Assembly: GCA_012295275.1 (NCBI GenBank)
Contig: CM022679.1
Coordinates: forward strand, 10,563,169-10,627,168
Direction of reading: 5' to 3'
Origin: Chrysomallon squamiferum
Lineage: Eukaryota > Mollusca > Gastropoda > Neomphalida > Peltospiridae
DNA length: 64,000 nt
Positions 50,546 to 62,161 of the stretch are shown in pieces. The notes under the pieces were generated by a model. That model made no database searches. It was given only the letters and a program-made list of their open reading frames with translations, and had not been told where the DNA came from. Both the position numbers and the translations under genes were made by a program. Each line of letters opens with the position of its first letter. The first letter of the stretch is position 1.

Positions 50546-51150
50546 TTATAAAGAAAAGGACTCTAACAACACATTACCCCAAGCAACACATTAAATATCA
50601 AATATCCACATCTAACCTCCTCTGATATAAATCAAGGAAATAAATGAATATGTATTGTAATATTTAGTATTCAGCTCAGTTAACACGATCCATTTGAAAC
50701 TTAGTTTTATACAATACAATAATTTTGTCTTACGGACTATAGAATATTTGATGATGAAATGAATACGCAATGAATTAAAATATTTTCTCATACACGTTTG
50801 GATGCGTCTAGATTTTTAGGCTATATATCATAAACCGATAAATGCTTGAAGTTTAATTTTCATTCAAACTAATTTACTTTTACGAATAACATTTATTTAC
50901 GAGAAAAGTTAACAGATTTATTAGATCCTTTTACGAAACTATTTTTCAACTTTTGTATTTAATATCGGAGAGTGCAGTACAGAATTACAGAAGTGACAGG
51001 CTTCCAAACAACTGCAAACATAACAAAACAACCTATTTTTCAGTCTGAGAAATTCAGTCTTGTCGATTTTATTTATCAAATGCAATAAATCTTATATTAT
51101 TTATCTACAAACATCGACGCGCCTCGTTGTATTTATTGCCTTACATCTTC
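50546..51150. other. Unique AT-rich sequence
   Basis: No repeat or gene seen. Confidence 0.5.
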
Positions 51151-51154
51151 GGTT

Positions 51155-51376
51155 TCATCTTTTAAACGCAGAACATTTTTCTGGTTTATCTTCTCCAGCA
51201 CTGACCGCTTTGAAACTTTCAGCTGAACTAGATTCAGTGACGTTTCCTTCCCCGCGAACAATCAATCTGCATTCTGATTTCGATTTCGTTTTATCACCTA
51301 ATTCGGCCAGTGTCCAGTGTTTCCCTGATCTATCTGATACAGCGTGGACTCTCCAGATTAAGATACGGAAGATCAT
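51155..51376 (-). other. Unassigned open region on both strands
   Basis: A 73-codon minus frame rich in Ser, Glu, Lys and Gly overlaps a 109-codon plus frame (51060-51389). The stretch is less AT-rich than average and not repetitive. The minus product is hydrophilic and looks more protein-like than most frames here, but no domain is recognised and there is no supporting context. Confidence 0.12.
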
Positions 51377-51389
51377 GGCTTCTACGTGA

Positions 51390-51780
51390 ATTTAATTCGA
51401 TATAGCGCCGCACGGTATTAGCTAAGATACATCCGTCTCAGCTGCCTTTCATATCTGGGGAATACAATTTGCCTGTGTTGGAAGAGAAAAAAGGAGAAGG
51501 TGGTTTGTTTGTTTATAAGATTGTTAACGTAATCAGTTTACCGTCGTTATTTGGTGTTGACGACATTAACGAGATTTTTTTTTTTTTTTTTCAAAACGTT
51601 ATTCAAGTTTTGATCAGTAGTTTTTAACCGTTTCATAAACCAATTGTGAGTAATAGTTTTAGATTAATTCTGTAATAGTAGTGGTTTATTCCTCAATAAT
51701 AATAAAAAATAACAATAAAAATAAATAAATAAATAAATAATGATGGTGATGATTATAATGATAATAATAATAATAAAAAG
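51390..51780. other. Unique sequence with T-run and AAAT/AAT tract
   Basis: T18 at 51573-51590; AAAT and AAT/GAT units at 51715-51776. No gene seen. Confidence 0.5.
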
Positions 51781-51960
51781 AGAGGGTGAAATGGTTAAAG
51801 GGCTCACTTGTGAACTGACTGATATCCAGATCGGTCATTTGGATATATCCCGTTCCAGCCACTACTAGACTCTGCTATTGTACATGTTTGACTGTTTACG
51901 AGAAGGCGAAAATATCAGATCATTTGCTGCTGCTTTTTGACATCCAGCAAATAAACTAAT
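51780..51960 (+). mobile_element. Possible tRNA-derived SINE fragment
   Basis: ATGGTTAAAGGG near 51791 resembles an internal A box and CCCGTTCCAGCC near 51849 a B box. The spacing (about 58 bp) would suit a tRNA with a long variable arm. No complete cloverleaf, poly(A) tail or target duplication was established. Confidence 0.28.
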
Positions 51961-53239
51961 GACAAGGAATTCTTTTCTCTCACAGAATAATTATATCAAA
52001 TGAGGCTTCATTAAACATCTGCTCATTCATTTATTCATTTACAAACACTTAATATTATTTAGATTATGAGTAGTTTGTGTAACAAAAATATTAATTTAGC
52101 ACTGAATCGATATAAAAACATTCTTAAAGATTCAATCTCGAGTATAAAATCCACGAGTTGTGGACGTTGCGTTTGTTTTAGGATTGATTCGAGACAGTAT
52201 ATAAATAAGAAGTTCGATACAAAACCGGGTGGGGTCTTGTTTGTGATGTTACTTTGTACATTTAAATATCGATGCATCGATCTCACGCGTCTGCAAATAA
52301 CACGAACAGAATCGACCAGTACCAGGAGACGATCTCGATTACTGTCAGCTGTAGAACCAATGGTTTAACCGATTCTTCTCTTGTACCAGTTTCTCGTGAG
52401 GAAAACGGTTTACTTTTCTCGATTTAAAAAAAAAAAAAATTTGGTATTATTCGACACAGCTAATGCAGTGCTTTGATACGTATAACTGAAATCAAGTCAC
52501 ATTCTGTTTCAAAGACGGGTCCAGCAACACAGGTGTCCGAACGATAACTCTCGTTTGAAAAGGAATCTCAAGTCGAAGGAAATTAGAACATTTCAGCAGC
52601 AAATTATCTTTTATTTAACATCGTTTTTGGTGTCAATGGGACTAATTAACCCAGTCTGGCTCGCGTTTTCAAACACTTCGAACATTTCTTTATCTGGAGT
52701 CCGTTACAAAAGGCACGTGCAAAAACGTATTAATTGGCACTTCCTACCGCTAGAAAAGCTAATTTCGAGAGACCACGTGGACGTGGAGTTAAGATTTCGA
52801 ATCTCGTAGAAATAAACGAAGCTTTTGTGTGACAGTTTAATTAGCTAAAGTGTATAACGGCTATTAATTATTTTCTTTGTCGGATTAACTACGAAAAGGT
52901 TAAGCTTTATGGTGAATAGGACTAAAAATGTGTATTTTGAATTAAATGTGCAATACGAAGATACAAATAGATAAATAAATAAATTAATTAATTAATCAGT
53001 TAATTAAAATAGAAAGCTTTGTAAATAAAAATATTTTCATACAGATATAAACACCTACACAAACTCACAAAAGAAAAAAATACACAGTTATACACAAACA
53101 CAAAAATATACACAAAATGCACACAGAATCACATAATTATTCTTTTAATAATTGATTAAACTGATTCAATTAAGCAGTACAAATAGATGATCCCGATAAT
53201 TATCAACTTCAGAATTAGTTTATATATATGAATGTGTGC
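51961..53239. other. Unique sequence, no gene called
   Basis: A13 at 52427 and AAAT/TTAA at 52974-52998. Frames at 52066-52368 and 52555-52809 (plus) and 52059-52286 (minus) have no recognisable domain. Confidence 0.45.
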
Positions 53240-53264
53240 GTGCGTGCGTGCGTGTGTGTGTATG
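53236..53264. repeat. (GTGC)n-(GT)n alternating purine-pyrimidine tract
   Basis: GTGC units followed by GT, a strictly alternating tract. Confidence 0.92.
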
Positions 53265-53552
53265 TTTGTTTTCGGTTACGTTTGTATTTTTAAATGTAAG
53301 GGTTCAGAACTGATTTATAATCCATATCAGCATCAGACTCTTTTTTTAAAATCTGTGTCACTGATCATGAAGTGAAAAATAAATTTGATCTTGTATAATT
53401 TTATCTTTTGCGGATCCACAGAATCAGCTTAAAGCATTTTTATGAAATCTCCAGAATTAGTCAAGTTTCCGCGGCCAAATGAATAAAGCGTATTTTTTTA
53501 TTGATACAGTTAACTGTTACTGAGTAGATGTCATACGATTAAATTGAAATAT
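53265..53552. other. Unique AT-rich sequence
   Basis: No gene seen. Confidence 0.5.
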
Positions 53553-53554
53553 AA

Positions 53555-53573
53555 AATATATATATATATATAT
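53555..53573. repeat. (TA)n tract
   Basis: Nine TA units. Confidence 0.93.
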
Positions 53574-53713
53574 CAATATGATAATCAATGAGTGAGAGAG
53601 GGATAATGAGAAGGTCTCTTCACAGGCAGAAATACAGACAGAGGGGAAAGAAATAAAATCAAAACTATATTAGCCAGTACAGACAGATAATAATTTTTAA
53701 TAGATATTTTTAA

Positions 53714-53803
53714 AGATATTAAAACTAGAACTACTAGAACTACCGCCATCACTACAACTACTACTATTGCTGCTCTTATTACCATTACTGTTATTACTAC
53801 TGG

Positions 53804-53853
<50 letters not shown>

Positions 53854-53960
53854 TTACTACTACCATTACTACTACTACTATAACTACTACTACAAAAAAA
53901 TAAAAATAATAACAATAATCATAATAATAATAATAATAATAATAATGATGATGATAATGA
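53714..53960. repeat. (TAC)n-(AAT)n trinucleotide field
   Basis: Degenerate ACT/TAC to 53805, about 20 TAC units, mixed ATT/ACC, an A run, then AAT and GAT. The 186-codon minus frame (53585-54145) is mostly this repeat (Val and Tyr runs). Confidence 0.95.
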
Positions 53961-54312
53961 CGACAATAATAAAATATGTCTCCATGGAGAATGACGAAGA
54001 TAATGAAAATAGAAATAATTTCTGAACGTCGACCTCTCGAACCCATCAAATTACTCATGTTGGTTAACGTGACAGTGTTTGTACGAGCCGTTTCGATTAT
54101 CAACACACAACACACGAAAAAAGAGAATCCACCAGAATTCCCCAAGCTTTTGTTGAAGAAGTCTTACTGGTTTTTCAGAATTAGATATGTCATCCAAATT
54201 ACCTTCAGGCTTGATGTAAGAGAAGCAGGAAGCGTTGCAGAGAATAACGAAGAGAATTATTTCGCACATTACGACCTATTGTAAAGATTTATAATGTAGT
54301 ATTTCGTCGAAT

Positions 54313-54313
<1 letters not shown>
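53961..54313. other. Unique sequence
   Basis: Overlapping short frames on both strands, no recognisable domain. Confidence 0.45.

Positions 54314-54346
<33 letters not shown>
54314..54346. repeat. Poly(T) run, ~33 T
   Basis: The longest T homopolymer in the window. No retroelement body in antisense orientation recognised to its right. Confidence 0.96.
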
Positions 54347-54418
54347 CTGTATTAATCTCGATACACACAATAGTGGATAAACATTTGTGTGTTGACGTTC
54401 CTTTTATAATCAAGGTAA

Positions 54419-54420
54419 TG

Positions 54421-54452
<32 letters not shown>

Positions 54453-54470
54453 TATAATAATTAATAATTC
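54419..54470. repeat. (AAT)n microsatellite
   Basis: About eleven AAT units then degenerate TAATTA. Confidence 0.96.
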
Positions 54471-54579
54471 TTGAGGTTATTTTCATTTTGTATTGCGATT
54501 TAAAAAAAAAATTATATATATATGTTGTTGTTCATTTTGTTTTGTTTATTCTTTATTAATAACGGTTGGCCACATAGTT

Positions 54580-54684
54580 TGTCCGCACTCTGCAATATTC
54601 GAAATTCCGAATACACAGAAATCGAATCGAAGCTTCGTGACGATTTTGAACTGAATCGAAAATTCGAAGCTTCGCTTGGCCCTA
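54580..54684 (-). mobile_element. Single terminal fragment of a hAT-like transposon
   Basis: Read from the right edge inward the end is TAGGGCCAAGCGAAGCTTCG, followed by AATTTTCGATTCAG. A second CGAAGCTTCG palindrome lies about 35 bp farther in, then ATTCGGAATTTCGAATATT. A TAGGG/CAGGG start with subterminal CGAAGCTTCG palindromes is characteristic of many hAT elements. The opposite end and an 8-bp target duplication were not found, so this is a solo end or truncated copy. Confidence 0.55.
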
Positions 54685-54714
54685 ATAGACAATGTAAATA
54701 GGAAGGTAAAGAGA

Positions 54715-54805
54715 CGAACAGAGAGATAATTAGATAGATGTATAGATAGCTGGACAGATAGACACACAAAGAGATAGATAAATAGACAGATAAATGTACA
54801 GAAAA
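54715..54805. repeat. (GATA)n/(GACA)n degenerate field
   Basis: AGAT, AGAC and AGAA tetranucleotides just right of the transposon end. Confidence 0.9.
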
Positions 54806-55394
54806 CTAGATGGATATATACATATCGTATATAAAACATATTTGACTAAAGCATCTGAGATAAACAAGGACTGGCTTGGTTAACTCTGTGATTACAAATC
54901 TGATATTTTCCTCGTTACTTTATTAAATTATCCGTGTGAGATCCTCTAGGACTTCACAACAATAGCTATTGTTACTTCCAGCAAGACTCTTCGATTAATC
55001 AGCTTTATTAAGTAGAGGTAACTGAGTTAAAAGTTTGTTAAAGTTAATCAACATCAGCGAGGTTAGAGTCTATTAACCTAATATCTTTGGTTAGGAATTG
55101 ATTTGTAGTAAATATTTTGTGTCAAAGGGTAAGCCAACTGAATTATGATTTTGAATTTGTTTAATGTGACAAGAAAGAAAGAATTGTGATTCAACTGACA
55201 GCCTATTGCAAGCTTTTTTTATGTTTTCTTCTTTTTTATATTTGTACCATATTCTTTCTGATGCGTGTGTTTTTAGATAATGTGTGGTTATACGATTATT
55301 TCAGAGGCGAGATACAGTAAACACACATACCCTATACACACACATACTAAGAAAAGAGAGAGAGAGATCAACTGCAACAACCATTCGTACAACT
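54806..55394. other. Unique sequence
   Basis: A CA tract and GA tract at 55320-55368. No gene seen. Confidence 0.5.
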
Positions 55395-55535
55395 ATTTTT
55401 GCAATGCCACTGCAACTACTACTACTACCACTACTTCTACTACAATCACACACATAACTACTACTACTACTGTCACCACCACTACTACTACTTTTGCTGT
55501 TGCTGCCACTACTACTTCTGTTACTGCTATTCCTT
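55395..55535. repeat. (TAC)n-type trinucleotide field
   Basis: ACT/TAC/ACC/GCT triplets. The Thr-rich plus frame is artefact. Confidence 0.93.
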
Positions 55536-56119
55536 TTTCAAACCAATTATACAGACTTAAATCCACCACGTATCAACACATCTGCAACTTCTGTCATTCC
55601 GCAGAATACTGCTATTCTGTTCCGCAGACCAAACCGCAGATTTCCGCGTTTCCTGCAGAATAACAAACCGAGACCTCGGAGCATTTTTGACATAGCATCA
55701 ATAGTATTGGTTTCACCAACAGCTGAAATATTTACATTTTTGTAATCATCTCTGTACAGCAGGTGTTGAAAACAGGCGCTTTAATTAACCAAACACCATC
55801 GTATTCATAAATTGCATTTGTGCGTGCGTAATTTCATTAGTTATCTACCCTGATAACAGAAATCAAGGTAACAGGAACTGCGTCTGTTACAATTTGGTTT
55901 CGTTGAAATAAGCTTTCATTGGCTTCGCTGTACGTTTTCGTCATTAAGTGATTAAAATCTCTTTTGTTAAAAAAATGTCTGGATGTACAATAGAGATTAG
56001 TACAATTTAATGACCACAGAATTCTAATGGAAACAGGGGAAAACAGGGATTTTGTAGGAAATTATTTAAAATGGATTCCATAAATTGTGGATTAAGGAAA
56101 AGTATATGACCCTAAGTGT
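55536..56119. other. Unique sequence, possible conserved non-coding stretch
   Basis: 55750-55930 is non-repetitive and carries homeodomain-type TTTAATTAAC and an ATTGCATTTG octamer-like site. No coding frame supported. Confidence 0.4.
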
Positions 56120-56166
56120 ATATTTATTTATTTATTTATTTATTGAATTAATTATTTATTTATTTT
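56120..56166. repeat. (TTTA)n microsatellite
   Basis: TTTA units with one break. Confidence 0.95.
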
Positions 56167-56230
56167 GTAAAGAAGATTTATAATATCAATTTTTGAAATT
56201 TATTTCGTTTTTTATTTTGAATTTAAGAAA

Positions 56231-56396
56231 AATGTATGTATGTATGTATGTATGTATGTATGTATGGGTGGGTGGATGGATGGATGTGTGTGTATGCGTA
56301 TGTGTAGATTTATGTGTGCAGATATATATATGAATATGAGTGTATGTTTGTGTACGTGTGTCTTGTGTGTGTGTGCGTGTGTGTGTGTGAAACAAA
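56231..56396. repeat. (ATGT)n, GGTG/GGAT, (GT)n field
   Basis: Nine ATGT units, GGGT/GGAT units, then degenerate GT. His/Thr minus frames are artefacts. Confidence 0.95.
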
Positions 56397-56554
56397 GGCA
56401 GAAACAAAGATAACATGTATGTATTTATAACTCTACTTATCACCTACATCATGATCTCCAATCCAGCTGTGACCAAGAATTCCTAAAACAGCGTCCATTT
56501 CTTTTATCGTTTGTTTATTTGTTTCCATGACCAGTCATATGTCTGTTATTTACT
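56397..56554. other. Unique sequence
   Basis: No gene seen. Confidence 0.5.
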
Positions 56555-56826
56555 GTGTGCATGTATGTTTGTGTATGTGTGCATGTAAGTATGTATGTAA
56601 GTGCATATGTGTGTGTATTTATGTGTGTATGTGAGTGTATATGGATGCGTGTGTATATGTATGTGTTTATGTACGTAAGAATCTATGTATGCACGTGAGA
56701 ACATACAGGTGTGCGTGCTTGTTTGTATGTGTGTGTGTGTATGTGTGTGCGTGTGTGAATGCGTTCCTGTATGTATGCATGCATATATATGTGTGTGTGT
56801 GCGTGTGTGTGTCTGTGTGTTTGTGT
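56555..56826. repeat. Degenerate (GT)n/(ATGT)n field
   Basis: About 270 bp of GT, ATGT and GCAT units with no pure block longer than about 20 bp. Cys/Val plus frames are artefacts. Confidence 0.93.
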
Positions 56827-57477
56827 AAAAAAAAATCCAGAAACAAATATGTACACACCTATATTTTTTATAGCTCTACTGTTATCAGCTCCTGTTTTAT
56901 AACTGAGTGATAACGTTAACCTTCAGTCCCACTGCAAACAAACGTTCCCCGCAAGCACGAATTGTTTTTCTCGTTTATTATGCATTATCCCCGAACACGT
57001 GTGTTCATATTTATTTATCCTTAGGTTCGTACATGTTTCGTCTGTTAAAGCAATCATAACAAGCAGGGAGATGCTTTTATTTGTTGTTACTTCAGAGAGG
57101 TAATTATGCCAACATTTTTAGCTTGTACGTTAAGCTTATATGTAAATATCTGTCTATAAGGTTGTTTTTAAATATTATGTATTCAGGTTTATATTTAAAT
57201 TTGTTACTCAATACAGATGTATGTTTTAGTTGCTTTTTTTTTGGGGGGTGGGGGTTAAAATCAACAGCGGCAAAACAACTGAAAAACAGAAAAAGAAAAA
57301 GAGAGCAAGCGAACAGAAATATAGGTTTTGTTTTCGTATATGAAATTTTTTAATAATTATGTTTATTGTTGCCCTCATGTTTATTAGCCAGTGTTATTGT
57401 TTATGTGTATTAATATTATAGTTTATTTGTTCTTCTTATTGATGTTTTGTTGTTCGTTTGTAATGTTTGTTTTTTCT
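56827..57477. other. Unique sequence
   Basis: GAACACGTGTGTTC at 56993 is a near-palindrome with an E-box core. G6TG5 at 57242-57253. No gene seen. Confidence 0.5.
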
Positions 57478-57671
57478 TGTTGTGTCCTACTTTTTAAAGA
57501 AATCAAATATATATATATATATATATATCAAAATTCAAAATGTGTGTGTTAGTGTGTGTGTGTGTGTATTTTTGTACGTTTTGTTATTGTGTCCTACTTT
57601 TTAAAGAAATATATATACATTGCTTTGATTTCTTCAAAAAGTAGGACACAATAACAAAACGTACAAACACA

Positions 57672-57712
<41 letters not shown>

Positions 57713-57723
57713 TTTGAATTTTT
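57478..57723. repeat. Palindrome with microsatellite arms plus a direct copy
   Basis: The left arm (about 57529-57609) runs ATTCAAAATG, GT array, GTACGTTTTGTTATTGTGTC, CTACTTTTTAAAGAAAT. The right arm (about 57626-57723) is its reverse complement, with a longer CA array in place of the GT array. A third copy of TGTGTCCTACTTTTTAAAGA stands in direct orientation at 57481, followed by a TA array. No known family recognised. Confidence 0.9.
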
Positions 57724-58657
57724 ATAACATACAAATGCTCATCACTGCTTAATTATATATTTAAACTTAAAATCTGATTAAAACACAAAAGACAATGACA
57801 TTCAGCGTTTAGCGGGGTCAGTAAACATCATGACACACACACATAAAAACCAATATCTGTACATCTTCACATGTGTTTGTTTTGTTATGGTATTTTTTTT
57901 TCTTTTCCTTTTTCTTTCTTTTTTTCAATTTGTTGACTGCACTTCCGGATAATAGTAGAGGGGCAATCCTGGAAATTTGTTTGAATAGAAAGAGTTTAAA
58001 AAAAATAATTAAAAAAAAAAAAAAAAATACTGTTTTCTGTAAAATGTCAAATATATCGTCTGTCATTACATTACACCCCTTCGGATTTTTTATTTTATTT
58101 TCAAAATTCTGTTTAAACATTATCCGATTATCTAACAGACGCTTTTAACGGATGTCAGTTTGCTTCTTGTTGAAGTAATAAAAAGTAATAAACATTAATT
58201 AAAATTTTATCGAAAGGGGAAATAAAAAAATCAATATAAATATAAATTTTTATTAACGAAATTACGGCAGTGTAATGGAACGCCGGGGTAAATTTTTCCA
58301 CGAACACATCGTGTCAGGACATTTATTATTGTTAATATTAACAGTCGTGACATCGCTTTGGAAGGACCGTAAATAATTTCCCTGGAATTAGTCCCCCAAA
58401 AAACGTTCAAAATTAATTGCTTCTCTGAACGCGAGAGTCGAGAGAAAAAAAAACGAGAGCCGTGTAATTATAGTGTAAATAATTACATTAAGTTCCGATA
58501 AAAATAAATTTAGTAAATGATTAAGATAAAAACCTTAGTATAAGCTAATAACATTTGGCCCCTTCCCAGGAACTTTTGAACGGCAATAAAATAATGTTTG
58601 AAGTAAACTCAGGTTAAGACCGAGAAAACAAATTAAAGAATAAGAAAATGTTTAGAT

Positions 58658-58660
<3 letters not shown>
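57724..58660. other. Unique sequence, possible conserved non-coding stretch
   Basis: A-run at 58010-58027. 58250-58450 is non-repetitive and less AT-rich. Short frames at 57818-58148 are Lys/Phe-rich artefacts. Confidence 0.45.

Positions 58661-58702
<42 letters not shown>
58661..58702. repeat. (AAT)n microsatellite
   Basis: Thirteen AAT units. Confidence 0.97.
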
Positions 58703-58703
<1 letters not shown>

Positions 58704-58821
58704 TAAGGCCTTCATAGGAAATAAAGCTGATTAAATGTAGTAGGAAAAAGAAATTATTTTCATCCTAAATAATTAATATTACGATAAGTGAATTTCCAAA
58801 AAGTACCGTCATTAAATCGAT

Positions 58822-58838
58822 ATATATATATATATACA
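58822..58838. repeat. (TA)n tract
   Basis: Eight TA units. Confidence 0.92.
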
Positions 58839-59016
58839 CACATATATTAATTTGATTCAGTAGTAATTACTGTAGTGGAAGACTAGCAAAAAACGAGGAC
58901 ACTACATGAAGATTAATAATCACTGAAACTGTAAGTATAGTTTGATTGACTATAATTCTACTTGTTCCAAAATATGTTTTATGTATGTCTGTTTGTCTAT
59001 ATATCCTTCTGTCTGC

Positions 59017-59096
59017 CCATCCATCCATCCATCTCTATTTATTTATCTATTCCATACATCTTCCATCCATCCGTTCATCCATTCATTCATCCATTT
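59017..59096. repeat. (ATCC)n/(ATTC)n field
   Basis: Two clusters of ATCC/ATTC units separated by TTTA-like sequence. Confidence 0.88.
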
Positions 59097-60059
59097 TCTC
59101 TATCTGTCGATCAGTGTATTTACTGCGTCTTGGAACCTGTCTGTGCTTTTGTATACATATGTAAGTATAACTGTTTTCTACAAGTGAATAGAGATTTAGT
59201 ATGTAAACGGAAATAACAGTATTGTATCAAAAAAAGACTTGCATTATCTTTAATCAATCACTGAAGTAAAGGCATCAGAAAAAGTGCAAGAAATTTAAAA
59301 CTGACATCGATGAATTAAATTTAAAAAAAAAAGAACAATTACCGCTGCATGTTTGAAATCGGCGCTAATGGAAACAGTAATACCACTTTTCATTATTTTA
59401 AAAGTAATCTGGAGCTTAAAACAAACAAAAAATTAAATAAAAAAAATAAAAAGAAAAATGCAAACAGAGGATTTGAAAAGTACCCACAGATAAAACGTCC
59501 ACAATAAAACTGAGAGTAAATCCACGTGTCACTAGCACGATCGACGTAAGCCGGTTTTTAAACTTTATCTTTTCCACTCGATCACGATCAAAACTTTTAC
59601 TGGTGGCAGAAGTATAGATTTTGCCGTCTGCAGTCTAGACCGCACATTTCACCCGAGTCGACCTTCGTAACAACTTTCACAAGTGACAAGATCGGCGTGT
59701 TTCTGAAATACGATCGAACTGGTTAATGATTTTTTTTTTACGCTAGAAGTTAAGAGGTTATACTGCCTTTCATAGGCGGGATGTCATGCAAAAATGCTGA
59801 AATGATATCTGGCGAGATGGTAACGAGTTGGCGCAACAATTTGTAATTTTCTCAAGTGCGTTGGTGTTAGGAGTGATTCGAGACGTTTTGAAGAGGTGTT
59901 TTGTAATTGATGGTGACTGGGATGATTTGAAAAGTGAAACTGTCTTGCTTCTGACCTTGGTATTTTAACAATAACAACAAACAAACAAACAAACCAAATA
60001 AATAAATAAATTTAAAAAAATTTCAATAATATCGCAAATATCAGCAATTTCATTAATAC
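59097..60059. other. Unique sequence, no gene called
   Basis: 59500-59960 is less AT-rich and non-repetitive. A minus frame at 59784-59984 has no recognisable domain. Confidence 0.5.
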
Positions 60060-60360
60060 GACACCCATTACCACCAAGACCGTTACCATTAATGTTAATT
60101 GTCATCATCAGCATCATCACTAAAACAACAACAACAACAACAGATACATCGTTTTTGTCATTAGTTTTATCGTGATCATATTTAACACAATACTGTAACC
60201 CTCACTATCACCACCATAATACAACAATGATTTTAATATCAGAAACAATTGTAGTAATATGATCAACAACAGCAATAATAATAGTAATGACAACGACGAT
60301 GAAAGTGATCGCATAAAACACTAGCATCAAAAAAAAAAAAAAAAAAAAAAAATAAAAATA
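60060..60360. repeat. Degenerate ACC/ATC/AAC field and A-run
   Basis: Loose ACC/ATC triplets, AAC x6 at 60125-60142, further AAC/AAT, and A about 24 at 60329-60352. Confidence 0.85.
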
Positions 60361-60496
60361 AAATGGACTAACTAAATAGACTGTTTAAAGCAAATTCAAA
60401 ATATAAAGTTTCGGTTTTGTAATTAATACTGAGTAATCAATTAGATTTTAATCAGTCATTTATCTATAAAACATCTACGTATTCACACTTGGAAAA

Positions 60497-60497
60497 A

Positions 60498-60528
<31 letters not shown>

Positions 60529-60562
60529 CACACTCACACACACACAAACACACACACATACA
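60497..60562. repeat. (CA)n microsatellite
   Basis: CA with single AA or TC interruptions. Confidence 0.97.
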
Positions 60563-61056
60563 CCATCTGTTTGCAATTAATCTACGTGTCCATCATGAAT
60601 AATTTCTTTTATCTACATTTGACATAGCGTCTGCTAAAATATTTCCTATATCAAGCCACCATTATTAATATACAGTATTCTGAAAAGACAGGGCCTATAG
60701 TATAACTTGTAAAAGGCAGTATATTATCCGAGAATAAATTGTCTGTAAATATTCCCGTTCTCCATTTAAGAGCGCGTGAACAACATAAATCACAAGATGT
60801 CTGCGTTTTTCTTGTTATCTCTTTTCTTTGAGAAATAATATATCGTCTAGCTGAGAAATAAATCGCAAGTGTTCGACTTTATTCGTTGTATTTTGTGTTA
60901 CGTTGTGTATCGCTTGATGACGTTATTATCATTTGTAACTGTAAAGAATGCAGTCTTTGTTAGTTGTAAATGTACTGTTAATGTTGTATGATTATATCGA
61001 TTTATTCATTTTAAACGTAAGATTACTTACTTTAATTTGAAATATTGTTAAGTCAG

Positions 61057-61059
<3 letters not shown>
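60563..61059. other. Unique AT-rich sequence
   Basis: No repeat or gene seen. Confidence 0.5.

Positions 61060-61147
<88 letters not shown>
61060..61147. repeat. (GA)n microsatellite
   Basis: Uninterrupted, about 88 bp. Confidence 0.99.
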
Positions 61148-61151
<4 letters not shown>

Positions 61152-61793
61152 ATATTTTGTTTGTGAGTTTTCTTCTGTAATACATTACTATTTATGTTTG
61201 TAGGTTTTCTTGATAGAAGAGAGAATTACACACCAATAGCCTATATCTTTTAACGACGTCCATAGAACCGTATTTTCAGGTTTCAATCATAATAATTCTT
61301 TCGATTTTAAATGGATTTTTCCTACGACAATGAAATCTGCACTTCCTCACCATGTACCACTCATTCCTATCAGCTTTTACACGAAACTTCCAAACAAATA
61401 CCATCACGCACTCTGCACAAATCATGAGTTACTGATAAGAACGGGATTTACTGCTAAGGAGGTTTGATCCTCGAAACTATAGATTATCTTGTCGAATGTT
61501 CTGTCTGTCTGAAAATGTTGCCAATACACTTAATCTTAACGCGAAACGTTTAAATATTTCATTATTTTCATGTTCTTTTAACCTGTCATATTTCTGACTT
61601 GACGGAATAACAGACACTGCAAATCGAGACCAAAGTTAACTGCTTGTCTGCCTGAAGGTCTCACATGACGCTTTTCTATTATTAGTTTTGATTGGCACAC
61701 GTTTGCCATGAATGTCGAACCTTTTACAACAAACATTGCAGTCTCTGCACTTTGCTAATTTGATCTCCTATAATCTGAAACTTTGTTTACCAT

Positions 61794-61796
<3 letters not shown>
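61148..61796. other. Unique sequence
   Basis: No repeat or gene seen. Confidence 0.5.
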
Positions 61797-61797
<1 letters not shown>

Positions 61798-61824
<27 letters not shown>

Positions 61825-61900
61825 GTTAACAATATGAATCAGTCCGTGACATTTCAATAGTTTATTTTTATTATTAATTTTTTTTTTTTTTTTTTTATTG
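61798..61900. repeat. Two poly(T) runs
   Basis: About 26 T at 61798-61824 and about 20 T at 61878-61898. Confidence 0.95.
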
Positions 61901-62064
61901 ATTTATTTGTTATTTTGCGTACATTTATTTCTGCGGGGATTTCGAAAATAGCGATACATAAGTTTTTCACTATTTATTATTAATTATCATGTTCTGTAGT
62001 AAAAATAAGAGTAAACTACTTTCCAGTTCTAATAGTGGTATTTTAATTTAGCAAAATATATACA

Positions 62065-62067
<3 letters not shown>

Positions 62068-62158
<91 letters not shown>
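62068..62158. repeat. (GA)n microsatellite
   Basis: Uninterrupted, about 90 bp, only 0.9 kb from the previous GA array. Confidence 0.99.

Positions 62159-62161
<3 letters not shown>

Noticed and set aside
53585-54145. 186-codon minus ORF
   Set aside because: Central part is a translated TAC/AAT field (Tyr and Val runs); ends have no recognisable domain.
57940-57975. pogo-like right end (CCGGATAATAGTAGAGGGG)
   Set aside because: Resembles a transposon end by eye, but no left partner with TA flank could be found.
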